A DNA stretch of 64,000 bases from contig CAWEYC010000048.1 in assembly GCA_963813195.1 (NCBI GenBank), positions 10,217 through 74,216 of the forward strand, written 5' to 3'. The position numbers and the translations under genes are program-made. The first letter of the stretch is position 1. Each line of letters begins with the position of its first letter. This document shows, piece by piece, positions 17,353 to 25,743 of this stretch. A model generated the notes under the pieces. That model had not been told where the DNA came from, did not search any database, and saw nothing but the letters and a program-made list of their open reading frames with translations. This DNA comes from Roseiarcus sp963813195 (lineage in GTDB: Bacteria > Pseudomonadota > Alphaproteobacteria > Rhizobiales > Beijerinckiaceae).

Positions 17353-18137
17353 TATCGCATGACCTCACCGCCGGAAATGGAAATCGCTTCGCCCGTAACG
17401 AAGCCGGCCGCTTCGGAGACGAGCCAGAGCACCGCGCCTGCCACGTCCTCGGGCCGCGCCAGCCGCCCGAGCGGGATGCCCTTGGCAAGCTCGGCGCGCG
17501 CCTCGCCCTCAGTGCGGCCTGTCTTCGTCATGATGTTCTGAATTGCGGCCTGCAGCAGCGGCGTTTCTGTGAAGGCAGGGCAGACCGCGTTCACGGTTAT
17601 CCCTGTTCCGGCGAGTTCGAGCGCCAGAGCTCGGGTCAGGCCGATCACGCCGTGTTTGGCGGCGCAATAGGCCGAAACATAGGAGTAGCCCCGCAGGCCC
17701 GCGGTCGAGGCCACGTTGACGATCCGCGCTTTCGCTCCGCTCGACTTCAGATCCGGCAGAGCGGCCTGACTCACGAGATAGACGCTCGTCAGGTCGACGT
17801 TGAGCACACGCGACCAGAACGCTGCGTCCATCTTTGCGAACGGCGCGCTTGGCGCCTCGCCGGCATTGTTGATCAGGATGTCTACGGGGCCAAATACGGA
17901 GCGGGCCTTTTGCAGGCCCGCCGCAATCGCGTCCTCATCCGTCACGTCGAAGCCGTCCAGCGCGAGCGCGCCTCCCTCGGGCAGGGCGGACGCGAGCGAG
18001 ATGAGCGGCTCCCGTCGTCGGCCAGCGAGTGTCACGCGCGCCCCCGCGTCGCTGAGCGCCCGGGCGATCGCGGAGCCGATGCCGCCGCCCGCGCCGGTAA
18101 CGAGCGCGTGCCGGCCGGTGAGGTTGGTCCCCATCAT
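17352..18137 (-). CDS. Short-chain dehydrogenase/reductase, island 1
   Basis: The 261-residue SDR has the cofactor loop TGAGGGIGS, the NNAG motif, catalytic Ser (NVAST) and YCAAK (Tyr-x3-Lys), and ends with a C-terminal ITVNAVCPAFTETPL segment. It probably oxidises a 3-hydroxyacyl-CoA or reduces a cyclic ketone with NAD(P). The start at 18137 (ATGATG) lies seven bases before the end-to-start junction with the fusion gene and after a GTGAGGC ribosome site; the frame extends upstream to 18167 but that would overlap the previous gene. A 5'-truncated sister sits at 27384-27722. Confidence 0.9.
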   Translation of the reverse strand: MMGTNLTGRHALVTGAGGGIGSAIARALSDAGARVTLAGRRREPLISLASALPEGGALALDGFDVTDEDAIAAGLQKARSVFGPVDILINNAGEAPSAPFAKMDAAFWSRVLNVDLTSVYLVSQAALPDLKSSGAKARIVNVASTAGLRGYSYVSAYCAAKHGVIGLTRALALELAGTGITVNAVCPAFTETPLLQAAIQNIMTKTGRTEGEARAELAKGIPLGRLARPEDVAGAVLWLVSEAAGFVTGEAISISGGEVMR

Positions 18138-18141
18138 TGCC

Positions 18142-20460
18142 TCACTTGGCTGGAGTTTGCGCCGCACGTGCGAGATTGGTCTCGTACTGCGACTTGCCGG
18201 ACCAATATTGCTTTGGCCACGGAATATTGGTCAGGCCCATCTTGGCGGCTTCGTGCAGCGCCCAGGCAGGGTCGGCGAGATGCGGCCGGGCCACAGCGCA
18301 GAGATCGGCCCGGCCCGCGGCGAGCAGGGAATTGGCTTGGTCGGCATCCGAGATGGCGCCGACCGCGATCGTGTCGATGCCGACCTCGTTGCGGATCCTG
18401 TCCGCGAACGGCGTCTGGAACAGACGCCCGTAGACCGGCCTTTCCGCCTTCGACACTTGTCCCGACGAGCAGTCGATCATATCGGCGCCGGCCTCCTTGA
18501 ACATGGCGGCGAAGATCGCAGCGTCTTCCGGCGTGTTTCCGCTCTCGACCCAGTCGTGACACGACAGGCGAACCGACATCGGCTTGTCCGCCGGCCAGGC
18601 GTCGCGCATCGCGCGGAACACTTCGAGAGGATAGCGCGCCCGGCCGGCATGATCGCCGCCATATCCGTCATTCCGGATATTGGTGAGCGGCGACAGAAAG
18701 CTCGACATCAGATAGCCATGCCCGGCGTGGAACTCGAGCCAGTCGGCGCCCGCCTCCGCCGCGCGTCGCGTCGCAGCGACAAAATCCGCCTTCACCCGAT
18801 CCATGTCGTCCCGGCTCATCGCCTTCGGGATCTGGCTATGCGGCAAATAGGGAATGGCGGAAGCCGAGAACAGTGGCCATTCGCCCTCGTCGAGCGGCTG
18901 GTCGATGCCCTCCCACGCGACCCGGGTCGCGCCCTTGCGTCCAGAATGTCCGAGCTGGATTCCAACCTTTGCGGCGGAATTAACGTGGATGAAATCGGCG
19001 ATCCGCTTCCAGCCGTCTCGCTGCGCGTCATTCCACAGGCCGAGACAGCCGGGCGTGATGCGCGCGTCCGGCGAGACGCAGGTCATCTCCGCGAAGACCA
19101 GGCCAGCGCCGCCGAGCGCTCGCGCGCCGAGGTGGACAAGGTGGAAGTCGCCAGGCAGTCCGTCTTTCGCCGAGTACATCGCCATCGGCGAAACGACGAT
19201 GCGGTTGATCAGCGTGATGCCCCGCACCTTATAGGGCGTGAAGACCGGCGGCGCCGGGCGCTGGTGCTTCTCGACCTCGAGGTCCGCCTTCGCGGCGAAC
19301 CAGCGCTCGTAATCCTCGAGCCACGACTTGTCACGCAGGCGCAGGTTCTCGTGGCTGATTCGCTGCGAGCGCGTCAGCATCGAATACATGAACTGCTCCG
19401 GCTCGAGTGCGTCCGCATAGCGCTCGCCGACCACTTCGAACCATTCCATGGCGTTGCGCGCCGCGTTCTGGATGCGCGCGACATCGACACGGCGGATTTC
19501 CTCGTAGTCGGCCACCACGGCGGGGACACTGTCTCTGTCATGGCCCAGCCGCTCGAACAGGCGCGCCAACTCGATGGCGTCGTCGATGGCGAGCTTTGTG
19601 CCCGAGCCGATCGCGAAATGCGCCGTATGAGCGGCGTCACCCATCAGCACGACATGCGAGCGGCCGTTGAAATGGCTCCAGCGCCCACAGATCAGACGGT
19701 TGAAGTTTAGCCATTGCGAGCCGAGTTGATGGCGCGCATTGGTCATCAGCTTGGCTCCGTCGAGCGTCTCGGCGAACAGTTTCTCGCAGAAGCTGATCGA
19801 GCCTTCATGACCGAGCTCGTCGAGACCGTGCGCCTTGTAGGTTTCCTCCGTCGTCTCGACGATGAAGGTCGAGGTGTTGGCGTCGAACTTATAGATATGC
19901 GCCTGGAACCAGCCGTGCTCCGTCTTCCGGAAATCGAAGGTGAAGGCGTCGAACATCTTGTGCGTCCCGAGCCAAATGTAGCGGTTCGGGCGCACGACGA
20001 AGTCGGGCTGGAACACGTCCTTGTGGCGCTCGCGCAGCCGCGAGGAGACGCCGTCCGAGGCGATGATGAGGTCGGCGTCCGGGTATTCCAGGTCGGAGTT
20101 GACCTCGCGCTCGAACGTCAGTGTGACGCCGAGCTCTTCGCAGCGCGCCTGCAGGATGTTGAGCAGCTTCTTGCGGCCGATGCCGACGAAGCCGTGGCCC
20201 GTCGTGCGGATGCGCCGCCCTTTGAACAGAAGCTCGATATCGTCCCAGTGATTGAAGGCGCTCTGGATTTCCGCGGCGGTCTGCGGGTCCCAGATCTTCA
20301 TCGCCTCCATGGTGGCGTCCGAGAAGACGACGCCCCATCCAAACGTGTCGTAGGGCTGGTTGCGCTCCACCACCTCAACGTCATGCGCCGGGTGTAGTCT
20401 TTTCATCAGCAGGCCGAAATACAGGCCAGCCGGCCCTCCGCCGACGCAAACAATGTGCAT
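18142..20460 (-). CDS. FAD monooxygenase/old-yellow-enzyme fusion, 2-aminobenzoyl-CoA monooxygenase/reductase type
   Basis: This 772-residue protein has two enzyme domains. Residues 1-390 are a class A FAD hydroxylase (VCVGGGPAGLYFGLLMKRLH, IIASDGVSSRLRERH, LMGDAAHTAHFAIGSGTKLA). From about residue 400 an FMN old-yellow-enzyme barrel follows (FTPYKVRGITLINRIVVSPM, FHAGHGYLMSSFLSPLTNIR). This architecture is that of 2-aminobenzoyl-CoA monooxygenase/reductase of Azoarcus evansii, which hydroxylates and reduces anthraniloyl-CoA to a non-aromatic 2-amino-5-oxocyclohexene CoA ester. Databases often label such proteins salicylyl-CoA 5-hydroxylase. The ATG at 20460 has GGAGG six bases upstream; the TTG at 20475 does not fit. 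RidA, SDR and hydratase genes follow, which supports anthranilate. Confidence 0.9.
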   Translation of the reverse strand: MHIVCVGGGPAGLYFGLLMKRLHPAHDVEVVERNQPYDTFGWGVVFSDATMEAMKIWDPQTAAEIQSAFNHWDDIELLFKGRRIRTTGHGFVGIGRKKLLNILQARCEELGVTLTFEREVNSDLEYPDADLIIASDGVSSRLRERHKDVFQPDFVVRPNRYIWLGTHKMFDAFTFDFRKTEHGWFQAHIYKFDANTSTFIVETTEETYKAHGLDELGHEGSISFCEKLFAETLDGAKLMTNARHQLGSQWLNFNRLICGRWSHFNGRSHVVLMGDAAHTAHFAIGSGTKLAIDDAIELARLFERLGHDRDSVPAVVADYEEIRRVDVARIQNAARNAMEWFEVVGERYADALEPEQFMYSMLTRSQRISHENLRLRDKSWLEDYERWFAAKADLEVEKHQRPAPPVFTPYKVRGITLINRIVVSPMAMYSAKDGLPGDFHLVHLGARALGGAGLVFAEMTCVSPDARITPGCLGLWNDAQRDGWKRIADFIHVNSAAKVGIQLGHSGRKGATRVAWEGIDQPLDEGEWPLFSASAIPYLPHSQIPKAMSRDDMDRVKADFVAATRRAAEAGADWLEFHAGHGYLMSSFLSPLTNIRNDGYGGDHAGRARYPLEVFRAMRDAWPADKPMSVRLSCHDWVESGNTPEDAAIFAAMFKEAGADMIDCSSGQVSKAERPVYGRLFQTPFADRIRNEVGIDTIAVGAISDADQANSLLAAGRADLCAVARPHLADPAWALHEAAKMGLTNIPWPKQYWSGKSQYETNLARAAQTPAK

Positions 20461-20477
20461 TGCGTGCCTCCGCAAAG

Positions 20478-20489
20478 TTCATATATGAA
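20478..20489. promoter_or_regulatory. Palindrome TTCATATATGAA upstream of the fusion gene
   Basis: A perfect 12-bp palindrome lies 17 bp before the ATG of the FAD/OYE fusion gene, with a second half-like copy (ATTTCATATG) right beside it, in an AT-rich patch. It is a good candidate operator for the MarR-type regulator of island 1. Confidence 0.5.
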
Positions 20490-20579
20490 TATTTCATATG
20501 TAAAATAATATGTCAAGCGCCAATACGAAAATTGTCGCTAGCACACGAGTCGCTGGCACACGATATGTCCGGTTTGGGT

Positions 20580-21050
20580 AGCGCACGGATGCGCCGGTCG
20601 GAAGCCCTTCAGTGGTGATCAGACGTGTTGGGCCGCTGCGGCGGAGTTTAGCCAGCTGGAGGCGGCGGCGTTACGGGGTCGGCGAACGGACGTTCCGTCG
20701 CTGGCGGCAGCGTTTTGAGGACGACGGGGAAAGCCGGATTGTTGGACCGCCGGCAAGGCGTGTGCCTGTGGATTGTGGGAGACGCTCTATCGGACGCGCT
20801 ATTCGGGTTTCACCCGCCAAGCACTTCGACGAGCAACTGGTGCAGCGTCACAACTTCGCCTGGAGCTACACCCTGGACGGCGGCCGGCCGGCGCTCGATC
20901 TGATATGAGATGCCTGGGGCGCTCAAAGCGAGCCTTCACACAAGAAAAAATGGCCGCCTAAGCCCGTTCGGCGGCCGGCCTGCGGAAATGTGGACAACGC
21001 AAACGCGTTGCCCACAGTCCCACAGGAGAACAAAAGCAGAAGAAGCGGAC
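20580..21050 (+). mobile_element. Degenerate transposase scraps (two unrelated pieces)
   Basis: From about 20600 to 20910 broken frames give ERTFRRWRQRFEDDGE, GLLDRRQG, LYRTRYSGFT and FDEQLVQRHNFAWSYT, matching in order the N-terminal half of an integrase-core transposase (ISNCY/IS481-like). Several frameshifts make it dead. A second scrap at 20990-21050 (GGACAACGCAAACGCGTTGC, then CCCACAG and a poly-Lys/Gln type ending) matches the 3' end of the IS3 orfB genes of this window. No complete inverted repeats are present. Confidence 0.65.
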
Positions 21051-21305
21051 TTTTGATGTGCTACCAAAACGGGCCAAGTTAATTAGCTATCGACAGCGCC
21101 AACACGAAAATCGTCGCGAGCGCTAAAATTGTCGCGAGCGCTGGCGATCCCGCCTCGCGGCGAGCGGACTGGTCTTGGGCAACCCGTTCACGGCTTTAAA
21201 AAATGCGCATCAGGTTGAGAGAGGCAAAATCCTGGTCCGACCAGCCACGTTGCTCCGCAGGAACCTGTTTGTCGTTTGCCAAAAGATTGCTTTAGGGACA
21301 GAATA
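21051..21305. other. Promoter region of the MarR gene at 21306
   Basis: No gene is visible. The sequence GCGAGCGCTAAAATTGTCGC, with a near-copy just before it, forms a short repeat around 21106-21145, which may be a regulatory repeat or IS debris. Confidence 0.3.
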
Positions 21306-21830
21306 ATGAAGATCAAAGGAATCGACCGCATGAAAGACGCCGAGGAAGTGATCGACGCCGAAAGCGTCCTGGCTGGCGAGGAGCACGCCCAAAAGTCTGA
21401 GCTTCGCCTGTGGTTGCGGCTCCTCACTGCGACCAATCTCATCTCCGCGGAGATTCGCCGCAATCTTCGGGAGTCTTTCGACGTCACGCTGCCTCAGTTC
21501 GATCTCCTTGCCCAACTCGAGCGCGAGCGCAATGGCTTGCGTCTGGGCGACCTGTCGAAGCGCATGATGGTGACCAACGGCAATGTTACAGGTCTCGTCG
21601 ACAAGCTTGTTGAACAGGGATTCGTGGCTCGCGAGGCTTCGCCTGAGGATCGCCGGGCGATGAACGTACGGATGACCAAGGCTGGCGCAGCCCTGTTCGC
21701 CGTCATGGCCAAGGCGAATGAGGGGTGGATGGTCAAGCTGTTTTCGGACGTTCCCGTCGACGCCCGCAAGGCGCTCATGCGGGAACTGGATGGCGTCAAG
21801 CGGTCCGTTCGCCGCAATTCCGGGCGATAG
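21306..21830 (+). CDS. MarR family transcriptional regulator
   Basis: The 174-residue regulator shows the MarR winged helix: SELRLWLRLLTATNLISAEI, TLPQFDLLAQLERERNGLRL, GDLSKRMMVTNGNVTGLVDK (recognition helix) and the wing REASPEDRRAMNV. It is intact. Upstream ATG codons: 21306 follows AGGGAC; 21330 is possible. MarR repressors of this subgroup commonly sense aryl-CoA thioesters or aromatic acids. The adjacent, now ruined CoA-ligase gene starts 75 bp downstream, so this regulator probably once controlled that operon; it may still act on other operators in the region. Paralogs lie at 15.1 and 26.7 kb. Confidence 0.92.
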   Translation: MKIKGIDRMKDAEEVIDAESVLAGEEHAQKSELRLWLRLLTATNLISAEIRRNLRESFDVTLPQFDLLAQLERERNGLRLGDLSKRMMVTNGNVTGLVDKLVEQGFVAREASPEDRRAMNVRMTKAGAALFAVMAKANEGWMVKLFSDVPVDARKALMRELDGVKRSVRRNSGR

Positions 21831-21904
21831 GAGGGGGAACGAGGGTTGACGCGCAGTTATTTGACATTTGAAATATATATCGCTCACCGGAGGAGATGAC
21901 GCCG

Positions 21905-22060
21905 ATGTCCGTCGATGCGGAGCCGACCCCGCCTACACAGACCCGCCGCGTCACCGGCTTCGCGGATTTCGGCCCTTCCGCCCATGTCGATACTTTCGCC
22001 CGCGACCGCTGTCGCCGGTGGATCTTTGGCCGGACCTGCTGTTCGATCGGCCTGTCGCCC
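21905..22060 (+). pseudogene. 5' end of a 2-aminobenzoate/benzoate-CoA ligase gene
   Basis: After a strong SD (GGAGGAG at 21889-21895) the frame reads MSVDAEPTPPTQTRRVTGFA and then GPSAHVDTFARDR, followed after a one-base loss near 22008 by LSPVDLWPDLLFDRP. The motif SAHVDTFARDRL-P--LWP is the conserved start of 2-aminobenzoate-CoA ligases and aligns with the ligase relic at 30662-31162 (SAYLDSFSRDRLPPPELW). The rest of the ligase (over 450 codons) is gone and the scrap runs into an unidentified stretch, then the ferredoxin-oxidoreductase relic. Confidence 0.65.
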
Positions 22061-22196
22061 GATCCCGCGACGTCCTTGTCGTATCGCGCCTTGAGCTGAG
22101 CGCAAAGCGAATCGATGTTCACGACCGTGAGCCATTGATCCTCGATGGCTTTGGCGACCACGCGCTCAAGGTCGTAGCGATCGACGAGGCGGCGGC

Positions 22197-23007
22197 GGCC
22201 AAGACATTCCCTCGTCTCGGGCGCTCAATCCCCGACGTAAGACCAACAACAGTATTGTCGAGGCGGTTCGGGGATCGGCGCGAAATGGGTTCGGCAGGTC
22301 GATCGCACCTATGACGTCGCCGAGATGCGCGATCTCCCGCGCGAAGCGCTGACGACGATAGAGGCGGGACCGAAGATCATTGTCGCCTCGTCGGAATGCA
22401 TGCTCAACAAACAGCGCCGCATCCGTCCGCTGGTCGCCAAGGCCATGCGCGCGGGCGAACGCTTCGTGCGCGAGCGCTTCGGCGTCGACGCTGACATCTG
22501 CACGGGCGATCACGCCTGCGTTCGGCTCTCGGGCTGTCCGTCGCTGTCGGTCAGGCACACCGACGATCCCCTGAAGGATGATCCGATTGCCGCGATCGAC
22601 GAAAACTGTGTTGGCTGCGGCAACTGCGGCGAAGTCGCCGAGGCGGCGGCGCTCTGTCCCTCGTTCTATCGCGCGCGGATCATTCACAACCCCTCCGCCT
22701 GGGATCGGTTTGTAAACAAAGTCCGCGGCCGCGATCGGCTGGCTCGAACGGCGGCGGAAGGCCGGACGCATCGTTTTCGCGAGCGACAGCCTGTGACGGA
22801 GGTTCCAATCGGTCGGGCAGGCTTCGCGGGATCGCAACGGATATCGATCGCCATTCTCGCGATGGGCGGGCAGGGCGGCGGCGTGCTCGCCGATTGGGTG
22901 GTCGCGCTCGCGGAGGCGCAGGGCTGGACCGGCTCAAGCGCGCCGCGCTTGCGGACGAGGCGGGCGTGGCGCTCGACGGGGTGCTGAAGACGATCGCGAC
23001 GCTTTAG
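22197..23007 (+). pseudogene. Indolepyruvate ferredoxin oxidoreductase, degenerate C-terminal half
   Basis: Fragments in three frames follow the order of an IorA-IorB type 2-oxoacid:ferredoxin oxidoreductase. First comes QDIPSSRALNPRRKTNNSIV; then, after a one-base loss near 22264, KWVRQVDRTYDV and SECMLNKQRRIRPLVAKAMR; next a ferredoxin-like cluster motif CVGCGNCGEVAE; then ILAMGGQGGGVLADWVVALA, the start of the IorB-like domain. The last piece, in another frame, is LDRLKRAALADEAGVALDGV to the TAG at 23005-23007, so several hundred codons of the IorB-like part are deleted. The N-terminal thiamine-diphosphate part is missing. It converges on the flavin reductase gene with no gap. Confidence 0.8.
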
Positions 23008-23598
23008 CTAACCGGATTGCGCGAGCTCGCGATAGGTGCGCCGCCAATAGAGCAGAGGACGGTCGGACGGCGCCTCGCCCGCCATGGCGATCACCCTGCC
23101 CAACACGATCACGTGCGAATGACGCGGAATCATTTCGTCGACCACGCAATCGAATATGGCGAGCGCGCCCTCGGCTACCCACTGCCCATCGGCGACCAGC
23201 CGTTTCCATCGACCGTGACGAAATCTCTCCTCGGCGTAGGGACCATTGGGGGCTGCAAAGCCAAGCGCGACTTCGCGCATCGCGTGGCTGAGCAGGCTCA
23301 CGCCGAAACGTCCGGTCTCGGCGAGCAGCTTCGCCGTCGAATTCTCTCGTCCGAGCGATACGAGGAGGATCGGCGGCGCGACCGAATAGGACTGCAACGA
23401 GCTGATCGTGCATCCCGTACGGCGCTCGCCGCCAGAGGTCGTCACGATGCTGACCGCGCCGGCGAGATCGCGCATTGCCGCGCGAAAGGTCTCGCCGCCG
23501 ATCGGCGCCGCGGCCGAATGGGGTACGGGGGCCGCGCGCGCGGCCCCGCCCTCCGCGGCGGGCGAAACGTCCGCCCGCGGTCCTTCGCGAGGCTCCAT
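23008..23598 (-). CDS. Flavin reductase-like protein (FMN reductase component)
   Basis: From the ATG at 23598 this 196-residue protein has the flavin reductase-like fold: FRAAMRDLAGAVSIVTTSGG, RRTGCTISSLQSYSVAPPIL and FGVSLLSHAMREVALGFAAP. Such proteins supply reduced FMN to a partner monooxygenase. The partner is almost certainly the luciferase-like monooxygenase gene whose stop is one base upstream. The N-terminal 25 residues are a low-complexity Ala/Pro extension. The longer frame reaching to 23775 overlaps the upstream gene and is not a start. It resembles the RutF/HpaC group in size. Confidence 0.9.
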   Translation of the reverse strand: MEPREGPRADVSPAAEGGAARAAPVPHSAAAPIGGETFRAAMRDLAGAVSIVTTSGGERRTGCTISSLQSYSVAPPILLVSLGRENSTAKLLAETGRFGVSLLSHAMREVALGFAAPNGPYAEERFRHGRWKRLVADGQWVAEGALAIFDCVVDEMIPRHSHVIVLGRVIAMAGEAPSDRPLLYWRRTYRELAQSG

Positions 23599-23599
23599 C

Positions 23600-24712
23600 C
23601 TAGACCGCCGCCGCGCCGTGCGGCGAACGTAGGCCGCGCGCTTCCAAGATCGGCAATACATGATCGCGGAAGTAGGGGAATTCCTTGGCGTAGTCGACAA
23701 ACGACAAAGTCGTTCCCTTGAATCCCGCCTCGTGCAATTGGCTGATGCCGTCGGCGACCTGCTCGGGCGTGCCAATGAGCGGGAAGCCGCCGTGCCCGGC
23801 GGTCATGCGGTCGCGGATCAGGGCCAGCAGCTCGTGCGGGAACGATTGGGCGTTCGCGAATTGCAGCGCCATCAGATTGTCGACCGCGGCCGTGTCCGCA
23901 TTTTCCGCGGCGAAGTATCGCCAATAGTCCCGCGCCTCGTTTTCCGTGGGGCGGCAAACCACGTGCGAGAAGGTCAGGACGTCGACCTTGCGGTCGACGC
24001 CGCGCGCCTTCTCCTTGAGTTCCTTCACTTCGTCCTTCGATCGGGCGAGGTCGATCGCGGGCGTGAAAAGGAAGTCGGCGTTTCGGGTGGCGAAGTCGCG
24101 TCCCTCGCCGGACCCCGCCGCGTTGATGATCGGCGGGCGCTCGCCGTTCCACGGCTTCGGATTGCCGTAGCAGTTCTTGAGGCGGAAGAACTCTCCGTTC
24201 CAGTCGAATGCGCCGTCGGTCGTCCAAATCTTCTGCACGACGTCGAACCATTCCTGGGCGTAGCGATAACGGCGCTCGTGATCCGTCGGGAGCTCGAGAC
24301 CGAGCGCCTCGTATTCGGGGCGGTTCCAGCCGGCGACGATGTTGAGGCCGGTGCGGCCGCGGCCGATTTCGTCGATGGTCGCAATTTGCTTGGCGATGAC
24401 GACGGGATGGTTCGCCGTCACGTGCATCGTCGCGAAAACCGTGATGTGCTTGGTCTTGGCGAGCAGCGCAGCGGCCCAGGTCATGGTTTCCAGCACCGTG
24501 CCGTGAAAGTCGGTCTCGCCGCCGTAGCCGATCCAGCGCGCGATCGGCAGCATGAAATCGATGCCGGCGTCGTCCAGCATCAGACCGAGCGTCTCGTTGT
24601 TTTCCCATGTCGCGGCCCAGCGCCCGGGCGCCTTCGTCACGGTCATCCCGCCCGAGCAATTCGAAGCGAACGTTCCCAACACGAATTCTTTTGTTCCGAG
24701 TATCTTGCGCAT
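23600..24712 (-). CDS. Luciferase-like (LLM) flavin-dependent monooxygenase
   Basis: The 370-residue TIM-barrel protein MRKILGTKEFVLGTFASNCS has the LLM hallmarks: ITVFATMHVTANHPVVIAKQ, ATIDEIGRGRTGLNIVAGWN and HERRYRYAQEWFDVVQKIWT. Its closest-looking families are RutA (pyrimidine ring-opening) and the dimethylsulfone/alkanesulfonate monooxygenases; all use reduced FMN and oxygen. A dedicated flavin reductase gene follows immediately. The 66-bp divergent gap to a winged-helix regulator gene suggests dedicated control. The substrate is not determinable here; an N-heterocycle, sulfonate or aromatic acid derivative are all possible. Confidence 0.9.
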   Translation of the reverse strand: MRKILGTKEFVLGTFASNCSGGMTVTKAPGRWAATWENNETLGLMLDDAGIDFMLPIARWIGYGGETDFHGTVLETMTWAAALLAKTKHITVFATMHVTANHPVVIAKQIATIDEIGRGRTGLNIVAGWNRPEYEALGLELPTDHERRYRYAQEWFDVVQKIWTTDGAFDWNGEFFRLKNCYGNPKPWNGERPPIINAAGSGEGRDFATRNADFLFTPAIDLARSKDEVKELKEKARGVDRKVDVLTFSHVVCRPTENEARDYWRYFAAENADTAAVDNLMALQFANAQSFPHELLALIRDRMTAGHGGFPLIGTPEQVADGISQLHEAGFKGTTLSFVDYAKEFPYFRDHVLPILEARGLRSPHGAAAV

Positions 24713-24730
24713 ATCATCTTCCCTTCATGC

Positions 24731-24745
24731 GCCGCGATTCGCGGC
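24731..24745. promoter_or_regulatory. Palindrome in the divergent promoter region
   Basis: GCCGCG-ATT-CGCGGC is a perfect inverted repeat centred between the LLM monooxygenase start (24712) and the winged-helix regulator start (24779), well placed for an autoregulatory operator. Confidence 0.4.
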
Positions 24746-24778
24746 TCCGTTGCAGAGTTCTGGAAAGCTGGAAAGGAA

Positions 24779-25336
24779 ATGTCGATGGCGACCTCGCCCC
24801 GCCGAAGCGCTTCCGCGCGTTCCGAGGACGCAACGCATACGTGGCACTTGGCCGAGGACTCGACCGGGATTGCGATGACGGACCTCGAATACGCGGTGCT
24901 GCGCGTGTCCGAGGCCCTCGATCGATGGCAATCTGAATGTCTCGCGGCGGTCTCGGGCGCGACCATTACGGGGCCGGAAAACGTGCTCCTGCACGTCATA
25001 GCCATGAAGGGCCGGGCGAAGACCATTCACGACATCATGTTGCTGACCAACCGCAACGACACGACGAACATCCAATACGGATTGCGCAAGCTCATAAAGC
25101 TCGGCTTCGTTACAAAGCAGGGCTCGGGTCGGGCCGGCGTTTTCTACCAATGCACTTCCAAAGGGGATGAAGTGTGCAAGGCCTACGCCGACCTGCGCAA
25201 AAAGCTGCTGCTGAAGTCCGTGAAAGCCGTGCCGAAATTCGAGGCCGACAGCGCAAAATGCAGCGCGCATCTCGAGGCGATCGAAAAGATCTACACGGTC
25301 GCGGGCCGGGAGGCGGCGACGTTCTTTCGACGCTGA
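24779..25336 (+). CDS. Winged-helix (MarR-like) DNA-binding regulator
   Basis: The 185-residue protein contains a MarR-type winged helix: DLEYAVLRVSEALDRWQSEC, GATITGPENVLLHVIAMKGR, IHDIMLLTNRNDTTNIQYGL, RKLIKLGFVTKQGSGRAG. This is the winged-helix family often annotated as predicted MarR-type regulator. The ATG at 24779 has AAAGGA just upstream; a second ATG is two codons later. It diverges from the LLM monooxygenase/flavin reductase operon and probably regulates it. The much longer plus-strand frame covering 23660-24778 is only the antisense of the monooxygenase. Confidence 0.88.
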   Translation: MSMATSPRRSASARSEDATHTWHLAEDSTGIAMTDLEYAVLRVSEALDRWQSECLAAVSGATITGPENVLLHVIAMKGRAKTIHDIMLLTNRNDTTNIQYGLRKLIKLGFVTKQGSGRAGVFYQCTSKGDEVCKAYADLRKKLLLKSVKAVPKFEADSAKCSAHLEAIEKIYTVAGREAATFFRR

Positions 25337-25743
25337 TCGTGCGCCTTGCAATCGCCCTCGCCGGCGCCCGGAGCCACGAACCATGGAGGAGTCCATCGCC
25401 TGATAGTTTAAGCCTAAAGCTAATAAGATTGAAAATCGATGTGATTGTCAATTGAAGTGCGCGGAATTCCGAGCGATACCGCCGCTTGTGAAATTGCAGG
25501 CGCTTTGACGGGGCCAGCACAGGCTCGCTCATGCGGACGAGCCCGTCCCGCGACTTGTTGCGCGCGAAGCGACGAATTTGCCCGTTGGCGTCGCGCTCTC
25601 AGGCGGGCCGCCGAGTTAAGACGCTCTGCGCGGCGGCAGCGCGCGAATCGTTCCGAGCGCGCGGGTCGGGGCGCCGGTGCACGCGGCGAGTGTGCTGGGG
25701 CGCGCCGCTCCAGGCTGCGGCGCAACGCGGCGACGGGCACCGG
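25337..25743. other. Intergenic stretch with an orphan operator
   Basis: Both flanking genes end here, yet it holds a TTTAA-NN-TTAAA-type palindrome at 25407-25418 and an AT-rich leader (25400-25460) of the kind seen upstream of other genes in the region. The DNA after 25460 shows no recognisable gene on either strand; a promoter left behind after deletion of its gene is the simplest reading. Confidence 0.45.
25407..25418. promoter_or_regulatory. TTTAA-NN-TTAAA operator-like site (one mismatch)
   Basis: TTTAAGCCTAAA matches the shared palindrome with one mismatch. It has no intact gene downstream. Confidence 0.45.

Noticed and set aside
17800..19710. A 636-codon plus-strand frame
   Set aside because: Antisense of the FAD/OYE fusion gene; the sense frame has complete cofactor motifs.
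23660..24778. Long plus-strand upstream extension of the winged-helix regulator
   Set aside because: It is the antisense of the LLM monooxygenase; the regulator start at 24779 has its own ribosome site.
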